DNA of 64,000 nt from Mesaphorura yosii (taxonomy: Eukaryota > Arthropoda > Collembola > Poduromorpha > Tullbergiidae), in NCBI GenBank assembly GCA_009869945.1, contig WIXG01000002.1, positions 558,001 to 622,000 of the forward strand. The letters are read 5' to 3'. Both the position numbers and the translations under genes were made by a program. Shown here piece by piece: positions 39,180 to 49,049 of the stretch. The notes under the pieces are model-generated. The model worked only from the letters and a program-made list of their open reading frames with translations. It had not been told where the DNA came from and did no database searches. Numbering within the stretch: position 1 is the stretch's first letter; each line of letters begins with the position of its first letter.

Positions 39180-42100
39180 AAGCAGCTAGCTTAGACTAGA
39201 CTTAGAATCTAGTAACTTATCATAAGGCTCTATTCGAGAATTCGCAGCTGTTCATCGTAGGCTTTTGAGACATGGCCAATGCCAGGCGTGTCGCAAATTT
39301 TAAATGATCCGTGCAAATTATCTGTCTTAATTACATGGACGACCTTGCACCGCCCGGCGTGGTGTGGCGTGGATTTGGCTTGATTGACCTTGGAAAAATT
39401 CTAAGCTCCAGTTTGTTTGAGTTATTCCAGCTTTTTGAATTGAAGGTGAAGTTGTAAACATATTAACACCTTCCTTCATCAAAGTTATTCATTATTCAGG
39501 CTGTCGGGCACAGTACAGTCAAGACGCAGAACGTCTGACTGAGTCCCAAGTCCATGTCTATGCTTGGTAAACATTTGAATGGACGTCTTTCGTCCGCTTT
39601 TCTCTCTCTTCGCTGTTGGAACAGTAAAATAGTAACATCTTAGTCGTTGCCATTTAGCAGTTTGAATGTTTCTCTCAAGAACGAACTCGGATGAACAGAA
39701 GCTCACATTTTCCCGAGTCTGTCTACAATCTACAGTCTACGTAACACGGTTAATATTTTCGTCTACATCTGTTCTTCGTCTTGTATAAACACACATCCTC
39801 TCATTCTAAGTATCGCACTAATTTCGCACCAAGGCGCGTGCTTACGTCAAAGTTAATACTTAATACGAGTTGTTTTTATGTTTTGAGCTCTGCGCGCTTT
39901 CACAACGCCAAACACCAAATAACGCGGCTTAAAATAGTCAAACTCAAAATACAGGAAAATATCAAATTAAACCAAAGTCGCCCGTCAATTTTTGGACATT
40001 TCACATTTGAAATTCATAACTCCTTAGCTTAGCTTAAGGACAAGTTATATTAATCATAATCATGTACAAGGCACCAAATTAAGAGGCATCAATTGAAATT
40101 AATTACACACAATTAAAGCTATCATTACGAAATTAGACAGATGACCGTCGTCATTTATTCTTCCATAATCAATGAAAATATGTATTGAAAATAGTAATTT
40201 AGTAAATTACTCGTGCGAAATGTCGAATTTGAAAATTGTTGGCGTGGAATGCTGATGAAAGGCGAATTATGAACAAGCGCATTACAAGTTGGCATTTTGT
40301 TATGTATGTATACTGTGAACTATTGACGATTTGTGTCATTTAATCATGATATTTGTGGAACTGATAAATGCTTATGTACTCATTATTTGACACAATCGCA
40401 TGGCAAACAAACTGGATGAAATATGCCAGCAGGGAATTGGTGAATAAGGAACTAATGCAGTATGAAATTGTGAATTCTCTATGGAATTATCCTTTCAATG
40501 CTCAACTTTGTATCGTGAGATCGACTTTGTTGGAAAACAATTCACACCTCTTTCACGAAATTAATTAATCCTTTGAAATGAGACAGTGAACCGCGGCGTG
40601 GTTCGTGGCAGATCATTATTTGCTGCTTGGCTGTTGCCGATTGCGTACTTCAGGCCTCAAACTCCACTCCACGTGTTCATCCTTCCGGCTTTAACTTTTC
40701 GCTACTAATCCAACCAGCCAACCGGCCAGGAGCAAATTGTATCTGCGACACAATTTTGGCTTTAGGATAATCAAATATAATCAAATGACAACTGCCTGTC
40801 TGTCTGCTCGCTTAATTTAATATGCTCGAGTGCACGTCAGAATTGTTCCAATTTCGCTTGGTACAACGTACGAATTTTATGACACCGTCACCGCAACAGA
40901 ATTTTATGGAGCAATTATATTCTGAACTGAAACCCTGCCAAGCCTGAAACCCGTCATCGTTACTTTACTTTTTCACGTGGCTCCACACTTCGTATTCGCA
41001 CTTTATGTATGCGATGATAAAGGGTTAAAGTTAATGCGCACTTGTCAATGTGGCATTAATTAGAATAATATTTATGCATTTCAACCATTCACCAATCAGC
41101 CTGATGCGTTGAATCGACACAAGTTTGGCTTGAGGTTTTGCTGAATACGCGAAGTGCAAAGTTTAACGAATCCCATCCTAATCTAATGCAGGATTAAATT
41201 ATGTGCTCTACTTGTCGGAGGTTAAAAATAAACTGATATCAGTATCTAGAAGTTCAATATCATGACGTAATGGTAAAGTCGCAATGTAACATGAGACAGG
41301 AGATTCGATCATGAGAAAAGTATGACGTCGAGTTAAAATGCAGCAGCACCCGCCTTAATCTTGATCTGGCAGGGCAGGCATGCATCAATAAATTATGAAA
41401 TCCCTAGTGCCGTGACTGGTCAATAATCCCGTAATTTCATTATATTTTGACTGACTTGATCTGTACTCGCAATTCCCAATGTACTGTGCAGCCTCGTGAG
41501 ATTAGCTTCACGTGAAGGATAACAATGATCTCCGCCGGTCTGATACTCAGCTTCACCTTACCTTAATCCCATTTTTATGTGGATAATGTGCGATGGATGC
41601 GATAACGTTCCTCGAAGACCAACTTAATGACGGATGAGGATTGAAGCTTTGATGTGATGTATGAGATGAGAGAAGCGTGCTGGATTGAAGTTGAAGGTTG
41701 ATCTTAAAGTTGACGCCAGTGACATGTGCACTGATCAGTGCACTCTTATAATCTTTTAAAAATTGAAAATACAAATCCAGGAGGCTAAACACATTTAAAG
41801 ACGTATTGATTGCACTGCAGGTTCTCAGTTGATTCACAACACAATTGTATTATTATCACTGTGCGTGTGCGTAAAGGAATGAATCGTCCAATTTGTGCCA
41901 AGTTCTGCTACCCGCAGGTGCTCGATTATCAGCTCGTAGTTTTTATTAAATTAATTTCCAGTTCACTGGCAAGAATAAACAACAGCCACTGAAACCAGCC
42001 CAGCAGTTTCCGGTATCAGACGGGAGTCAATTCTGATGAATGTCAGTCATTGAGCCACGAACAATGCTAATGCTAATTCTGCATGCTAAAATTGTGAGCT

Positions 42101-42990
42101 GGATAAGGGACAAATTGCCAACGCGCTCTCCGGAGAGGTCCCGTTCAATATTTCGCAGTTCAAGTTCAAGATATTCAAAAAATGAGTTTTGGCTGCGCAC
42201 ACGGCTACAGGTCAAAATCACCGCACAAAGTTTATGGCTCAATAGGACGTGGTTGAGTTAAAATTAATTCACAAACTGCGGATTTACGAATGCCGCTTGG
42301 AATTGCAATTTGCAATGCAATGGGATTTGACAGCGTTGTTAATGAACTTTACTTTACTCCACACAGTCAGGTCAACACTGTTGCAGTTTTGCTGGCTGCT
42401 GTGATGTTGTGAACCAACTCGAGCTCGAGCCAACTGTTTTGTGAGTGCATGCATCGAATCGTGGCTGATTTGTTTATAATATCGTGTTGAGATCGTGTGC
42501 TACGGTACGAAATAATGGGAGACGACCCAAAGCCAAAGGCCTGAGTTGCGCTGCGCTTGCACATTCTGAGTTCTAAGCCGAACCGAGCAGCGCGAGCTGA
42601 AATCTTCTTCTTGCCTGTGTGTGGTACAATTCATACAATAATGGAAAAGCGCAAAGGCAAAGGACGTGTTTACATTTTGAAGGTTGTGCGAGTGTGAATT
42701 TTCGCTCGTTTTGCGGATTTGACTTGCCCATGGCTCCTCTCGCACGAATTCAATTCGCAAATCCAAGCAATACAATAGAAAGGCTGAGAAAGGATGTTGC
42801 GGTGCTTCGCGAAATTCGCAAATGAGATTTTCGCAGATTTGCTATTTGTTCCTGCCTACTTTATACAACTTTCACCCGTTCAGAAACTGAAACTAAAGTG
42901 TAAGTTGAAGGTGCAAGTTTTACAAAAAAAACGAAAAGGTTTCGAATCTTCAACATACGCATTGCAACTTCTTTAAAAGATACATTAATC

Positions 42991-42996
42991 TTTATT
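42991..42996 (-). promoter_or_regulatory. Candidate poly(A) signal of inositol monophosphatase gene
   Basis: TTTATT on the + strand reads AATAAA on the minus strand, about 330 nt after the stop codon. Confidence 0.5.
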
Positions 42997-43322
42997 ATCG
43001 TAAAATTACATGAGTCTTGTTAATTATTATGTAATTAGCACAGAATGAGAATGGTGGAAGTGTCACACTCTTTGGATCACAAAAGTAAAATACTTGATCA
43101 TCTTTCATTCAAAAAGTAGTACATGAACAAGAAATAAGCAGGTACATTTCTTGGACTTGTCAAGTGTCATTGTCACGCAAGTGAGACTTCAAATTATGTA
43201 CAAACATTCAAAATAAATTCTACTATTAGTTTCTTCTAATTCGTCGTGCCATCAGGATCCAACATCAGACTAATCCAGTGACTGACTGCGATCTCGACAG
43301 CGACAGCTTCAGCTTCCACTGT

Positions 43323-45471
43323 TCAATCGCGTTCCAGTTCAAAGTCATCGAGAAGCTCTGCGATTTGCTTTGCCAGTTTCCTGCTCGAGGCGCAAACGAC
43401 GCGTCTCGACAGAATGTCGAACGGTCCACCTAAAAAAACCGAAATACAGTCGCCACAAATTTTTAGAAAGTCCCGTGCCAGAAACCTTTCGTTTAAACAG
43501 AAGTGTGAAAGAATAAAAAAGACGTGGCGTGGATGGGAAATGGAATTAATCGTAAACTTAATTACCAGTCGTGTCAAGAACACAACCGCCAGCTTCCGTT
43601 ACGATAGCTGCCCCAGCCGCGATATCCCATGCGTGAATTCCCATTTCGTAATAGCAGTCAGTTCCGCCTGAAATCGGCAAGTTAAGTCACTTTTTATGAA
43701 CTGGAAATGCGGATTCTACTTCTACGAGCCAACACTTACCACTGGCTACAGACGCCATGTTCAAAGCACATGATCCTAATGCTCGTATGCTATTTTAAAA
43801 AAATGACTGCATTATAGGAAAATGAACATCTCCGCATCACCGTTAACAAACATGAGCTAAAGTTTCCATTCCCCAGCCCACAAACTATGTCATTCTTTCA
43901 CACTTCTCAGTTAATTTGCAATTTGCAACAGGTTAAACAAACCTCCGTAGTCTAACAGCGCACCGCCTGCTTCCTCAATTATTATTTGACCAGCCGCTAG
44001 ATCCCAGCAATGGAGGCCAATGTGGCAAAATGCGTCCGCGTACCCGCTTGCCACCGTAGCCATCGCCCAGCAAGCGGTGCCATACACGCGAACTCTGTCG
44101 AATATTGTGAATTAAATTACAACTACTGGCCAGGAGAGAACGCAAATGCCAAATGCTGTCTGGCTTTCAATCGCAATTAGCGCACCGCACGCTGCCGATT
44201 AACACGCGGTTTGGAGTAAGCAATTAACGGCAAAGTTTTGCTGGAAATGGGAACTTTGGCTCATTCAAGCAAGCAAGTAGTGAATTCTCCGTGCATACCC
44301 GTGAACTTTTCCAACTAGCTTCTTCAAGTTGCTTAAAATCACTTTGATTCTTTCCGGATCTTTCGCGGTTCCGACCTCCGAACACACGAGCGCCTCGCTT
44401 ATATCTGCAAATTACAAATTGCGAAAGTACAAAGCTATCAAAGCTTCGTGTGTCATAAATGCACACAATGAACACACACAATGCATTCATTTTTGCGTCA
44501 CTTCGCTCACCCTCCTTTGCTGATACGTGAATTGGATGCCCGTTGAGGAAGGCGCCTTGCCCAAGCTTCGCTGTGAACATTTGATCAAGGAGAGGATTGT
44601 AAATGATGCCAATCACGGGGACCTTCTTTATCAGCAGTCCGACTGAGATCGCTACAAGCGGAAGCGAATGAACGAAATTCATTGTGCCATCAACCTGGAA
44701 ATTGAAATACGATATTATGTGATGAAAAATGGCCGCGTCAAAACATAATTAACGCTATGGGTCTCATACCGGGTCAATTATCCACGTGGGTTCATCTGTT
44801 AGCTCGCATTTCTGTCCTGACGCGACCGACTCTTCGCCAATAAATCTACAACAAAGCAGAAGAATCGTGAGCCGAGGCTCTTTGTAGTAAATCTGACCTT
44901 CAGTCTGCTGCTAGTTACAGCTGTGCGTCGTGCGCATTGGCATTGGACTGGCTGTAGAACCGCATACTACGACTGTACGTACTTGTGACTTGGAAAATGT
45001 TCCCGAAGACCGCCGATCAAATGCTTCTCCACTTCTTGGTCGGTCTCGGTGACGAAATCAATATCACAAGACTTGGTTTGAAGGTTCTTCACTTTCCCAA
45101 TGCCATCGCAAATTACCTTGAAAGACAAATAGAAACGGCTTCAATTTTATCAATTTCTGTATCCTCGAAATTAGGATTCATGCATGCAAAATCTACGCAG
45201 AAATTCTATGATTAGTAAGTTTATGTGCATCTTTCCAACAGAAGATGGGAAGATCAGAACATGGACCATGACATTCTCACAACGTTCAAGGTTGCGGGTC
45301 AAGTTCTTTTCTATATACAGTGAATGCGAATCGTGAATCTTGAATGTCAAGTCCGCAGTCCACAAATAGATCGTAGAAGACGCCTGTGTAATGCGTACTC
45401 CTTACCTTTCCGCATTCTTTTGTTAACGCGTAGCACACGTTGAAGAATTCGTCAAGCTCAGCCTGGGACAT
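43323..45471 (-). CDS. IMPA1: Inositol monophosphatase with alternative active-site exons
   Basis: Minus-strand constant exons: 45471-45406, 45116-44983, 44845-44770, 44694-44511, 44404-44299, then one of two alternative segments, then 43429-43323. Either isoform is 825 nt, or 274 residues (human IMPA1 is 277). It hydrolyses inositol monophosphates to inositol using Mg2+. Metal and catalytic motifs are GEES (residues 70-73), IIDPVDGTMNF (89-99) and HxWDxAAG with Asp220. The C-terminus [12 protein letters not shown] is typical. Upstream, [12 protein letters not shown] matches the family lead-in. The alternative segment, residues 190-239, comes either from 44094-43943 or from 43789-43740 plus 43667-43566. 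Both total 152 nt and fit the same phases (after CAC GG, before GT GGA). All introns are GT-AG. The ATG at 45471 is the first in a 22-residue exon starting [10 protein letters not shown], the normal N-terminal helix. Confidence 0.95.
43566..43789 (-). other. Inositol monophosphatase alternative exon pair B/C
   Basis: Exon B (43789-43740, 50 nt) and exon C (43667-43566, 102 nt) are separated by a 72-nt intron and together encode [20 protein letters not shown] and then [15 protein letters not shown] with EAGG. They total 152 nt, the same as exon A. This version keeps Glu213 and Asp220 and so looks like the conventional inositol monophosphatase. Position 196, Ala in human, is Cys here. Confidence 0.85.
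43943..44094 (-). other. Inositol monophosphatase alternative exon A
   Basis: 152-nt single exon encoding [20 protein letters not shown] and then [15 protein letters not shown] with the following EEAGG motif. The acceptor is TTCGACAG, the donor GGAG|GTTTGT. It retains the metal-binding Asp220 but has His at 213, where human IMPA1 has Glu213 contacting the inositol ring. It is about 47% identical to the alternative B/C segment (24 of 51 positions in my alignment). A phase-1 end joins to the last exon as GGT. Confidence 0.85.
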
Positions 45472-47331
45472 GTTGAAATTGAATGTTTTAGATGAGAATC
45501 TTGTTTTATTTCAGTGACGCGGCGGTTCGTCCAGAATTCGCATTACTTAAACTCGAGGTTTATAGTGTTTAGATGCTGACGAAGTACTGAACACAGAAGA
45601 ATTCCAATAACAATCGCAATCACACCAGCACAAAATAGACACAGCCACAGCGCTGTTTCTGTTGTAGATTGTCGAACAGGAAGCGTATAAATGATAATTC
45701 ACGTTCCGTCGGTCAGCACTTGCTTAGCGAATTTATAATTGCGAATAATTTGCGTATTAAATGCGCAACCAAAATTTATTGATAATTATTGCTGCAATGC
45801 ATTAACGGAGCTGTAATGATCACATTCGTTTATTTTACAGCAGACACAGGCTAGGAAACTAGAAAGCGAACTGAATGCGATACACCAGTTGCAAGTGCGA
45901 GAATCAGAATGATTTTATGACTGGCTGCTGCTGCAATACGAAGAGCGGTTGGTACAACATGTGTTTTCCGTGGTCGTATGACGTGCTGGTCGCTGGTACT
46001 GTCTGGTGGTGGTAGAAGAGTTTTATGCCATAGATTTAGGTCACTCCTGCCAACCGCTATTTTCAATGTCAGAAAAATTTTCCATACAAATATGCGTAAC
46101 CAAGCCGTAGCCAAGCAGCTTAGCAGCTACCTCACACTGTAACTGTAAAGTGCACATTACATTAACATTCCTTTTACAGTGCTTTTATTAGTGCTCGTGC
46201 TAAGTTTAGAATGAAATGCAGACTTTGCGACACGGATGCGTCTGGCGTTGATTGAGACGGAATATTTTGCCATAATCGCCGTGACTTTATAATTCTTCGC
46301 CGTGCAAAGCAGTCCGTGGCTTTCCATTTTCCAGTCATTTTGGCGTTGATACTGTGATCACTGCGTAATTGACTGGATAACCTTTGCCATTCTTCAGTCT
46401 CCGTCTGTCTGCCATTGCATCATGTCTGCGTAGAATGTTAGAGTTTCGATTGTACATGACATGCTGTGCAGGCTGTGCTGTAACCGTCGAATCGACCACT
46501 GAATGAATGCACTTGATTGTAAGTGAGGTCATCGAAACAGAAACACAGATGGATGATCCAATTTTCTACTGACAATGCGTATGTGAATTGGTCGCTTTTT
46601 CATTTGCATGCAATGATTTATGAAGATTTACAGGAATTGACGTAACTGGAGATTAAAAGATCAAGTCGGCGACGTACATCGTGCTTAATTTTCCAAATGC
46701 ATACTGAAGCATATAATGTCCTCGTGTCGTGCCGGTGCGGCGTTTGCTCACAAAACGACGCCATTTCACAAGTGGATGACACGTCCCAGAATTAGCGAAT
46801 TGCGAATTCTCCCGTAGTTGACATTGGAAATCGACGCAGGTTGACAAGAAAATGAAATGGAGCATGCATTCCGTGGAAGTACAGCAAGGCACGGACTGAT
46901 TGTGTTTGCTTCTTATTTTTCATCGGAAAAATTCCTGGAAAGTTTCTTTCAGTTGAAAAATTCCTTGTTTTTCATGTTGTAAACAAATTATTGTAATTTA
47001 GACTGACTCTTCCTGCTGTTATTTAAGGCTGCGAGTTCAATAAACTCTTTACGGCTTTCTCTGGCACACGACTATGTCAAATTAAATTATACATTTCAAT
47101 TTATTGTTGGCCTGGAGTTTTATGCGTAAACTGGAAAACAATGGATCAACTCACCAACTTGACCACCGCACCAGAATTGTCAGCAAGATCATCAAGATCG
47201 AAAAGTCAATTTGTTCATTTTAAATTTTGTTTCATTCATACAAGCGCAAGAACTCCAACTTCTAAAGTTTTTCTATTTTTCTATCATTTCCATTGAAATC
47301 CAAGGAATTTTGGTGACGAAATCAAGAACAG
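45472..47331. other. Divergent promoter region
   Basis: 1.86 kb between the starts of inositol monophosphatase (leftward) and the HMG-box gene (rightward). It must contain both promoters and any non-coding leader exons. No coding signal is visible; no CpG island or TATA element stands out. Confidence 0.5.
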
Positions 47332-48504
47332 ATGACAATTATGGAACAAGTGGAATCGCACCCGGCCCCATCGGCCAACCAGAACGCAAGCAACGAGCAG
47401 CCTCCGTCCCCGACACAAGGTGAGGGTGGCGTCGCCGAAGTGGTCAAGGAGAGACCTGAGTGCGTCAAGCTCCTTCACCGACCCAAGCTTCCTGATCGTC
47501 CGCTGCAGCCTCTGCGGGCATATATTCGCTACTCGACGGAATTCCTGCATGATAAAATTGCGAACAAAGGAGCAGAAAAATTAGACGTAAGTTGACATTT
47601 TCTTGACTTTGGTTATTCCAGGTTCCTAATTTAAAGCCACTTGCTTGACCCCCGTAGTACAAGGCGATGTTTGTACAAGCTGGTCAACAATGGAACGCGT
47701 TTTCAGCAGAAGAAAAAAGTAAGTACTTCAATAGCGCTCGCTCCGATTGGGAAGAATATTTCAAAGCGCTAACAACATGGAAGCAATTGAAGGAAGAATT
47801 AAAACGTCCAGCCGGGCCTTACGCTCTCTTCCTGCAAGATATTTGGGAGGTTTGTCGTTAATATTGGAAACCTTAATTGAAATTCTTGTGGTCAAAATTA
47901 TGTGCTGCCATTTGTACAGGAGGAGCGGAAACGACGTGCAAATGGCGACCAACCCCGGAAGTTTGTTGATGTCTCAAGACATGCTTCGGATTTGTGGAAC
48001 CATGCGGCTTACAAGCGTCGGTATGAGGAAGCTAAATTGAAGTACAATGAAAAAATGCGCCGGCTTTCAGAGGAAAAGATTGGAACTCCTGTTCAAGATG
48101 CTCCAAAGCCAAAAAACCAGGCAGCACGTGAACGTGAAGAAGAGGATGCGCTGATGGATTTCGAGGAAGACACGCAAGAGAAACTTGGACAGGGTGGAAT
48201 GAGTGAAATATACAAGAATCAAAGTGTCCAGTCAGCACAAAGCACATCATCGGTGTCAGACATGGATTTCCGGGAACAAGACTTGAACAGGTTGGTATTC
48301 CAATTCAGATTTAGCACAACGTTACACGATAGTAATCGTTAATTAATTACCCACATCAGCCCAACAAGCTCAGACAAAGATCTGAGTCTCAGCCGTGGCT
48401 CATTGGCTGGAGTCGAAAACAGTACGAGCACCATGTCCTTCGCCGTGCCTCAACTTCCTTCCAACAACTTCAAGCCCTCTGATGATGACGAGGCTGAGGA
48501 GTAA
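47332..48504 (+). CDS. Protein with two HMG-box-like segments
   Basis: Four exons: 47332-47586, 47658-47849, 47920-48290, 48360-48504. They total 963 nt, or 320 residues, with 68-71 nt GT-AG introns. After a Pro/Glu/Gln-rich N-terminus, residues about 50-120 form a segment like an HMG box. It opens with KLPDRPLQPLRAYIRYS, where HMG boxes have a basic-Pro start followed by a Tyr/Phe helix, then has WNAFSAEEKSKYF and a Trp/Tyr-rich third helix (DWEEYFKALTTW). Residues about 130-200 repeat the pattern (KRPAGPYALFLQDIW...DLWNHAAYKRRYEEAKLKY). The C-terminus is Ser-rich and ends in an acidic run (DDDEAEE). DNA binding in the nucleus or mitochondrion is inferred; there is no clear mitochondrial presequence, and I cannot assign TFAM, HMGB or SMARCE1. 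A second ATG is at 47341. Confidence 0.8.
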
Positions 48505-48657
48505 CCTCCGACCGTTCAAGACCGTATTTTTTGTTCACTAACGGAACAACATTGTGCCAATGCCAAATGACAGCTACGCCTGCGTAATTGAACAAAAAAG
48601 TACGTACGTAAAATCAATGTATAGTTGATGATTTGACATAAACAGTGGCATTTGTAA

Positions 48658-48663
48658 AATAAA
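48658..48663 (+). promoter_or_regulatory. Poly(A) signal of HMG-box gene
   Basis: AATAAA 154 nt after the stop codon at 48504. Confidence 0.75.
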
Positions 48664-49049
48664 ACATTTTGCCTCAAATCTTATCTCGTGACCGGAGTTC
48701 GTTCTTGACATTTTCCCGATTTGGTATCTCGTTTTAAAGAATTTTATCCTTTTTGATATCGCGTAATGTTTTGTTTACTACTTTGTTCATCTCGCGAATC
48801 TCAAAAAACCTTGGTTCTGTCGTATGCCATGCCGCGAGAGACATTTCGTCTCGTTCAGAAACACATCTGCGTGAAAGCCTTGATAGTCTTGAATCGTTAG
48901 TCATGCCGGGGTCGTGGCAGTTTTCGTCCAACATCGACTTGATCTGACGAAGGACTACCTGTTGCCTTTGCAGTCGTTTAACTATATTGGGGCTATTATC
49001 AGCGGACTGCTAGCTATTTGTAGATTGATTAGTTGTAGGTCGTAGCAAT
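48664..49049. other. Spacer and promoter region of Ski2 gene
   Basis: Short region between the poly(A) signal of the HMG-box gene and the start of Ski2, both on the + strand. The Ski2 promoter must lie in this sub-400-bp gap or in the HMG-box gene. No coding signal. Confidence 0.6.

Larger units (their letters stand above)
23401..43322. other. 20-kb gene-poor region
   Basis: I find no spliced protein-coding gene with recognisable domains. Open frames are scattered on both strands, mostly under 130 codons, with no shared frame. The longest is 177 codons (38646-39179, minus) and ends near a good splice donor. The region probably holds the promoter, 5' non-coding exons and large leader introns of the second calcium-sensor gene, enhancers, and the 3' UTR of inositol monophosphatase at its right end. 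Visible simple repeats are (CAG)5 at 29989-30003, an 8-bp tandem at 30611-30644 and a purine tract at 28511-28543. No tRNA, rRNA, CRISPR or transposase ORF was seen. Confidence 0.5.

Noticed and set aside
44224..44682. 152-codon minus-strand open frame
   Set aside because: It is exon 4 of inositol monophosphatase (44694-44511) followed by read-through into intron sequence in the wrong frame for exon 5.
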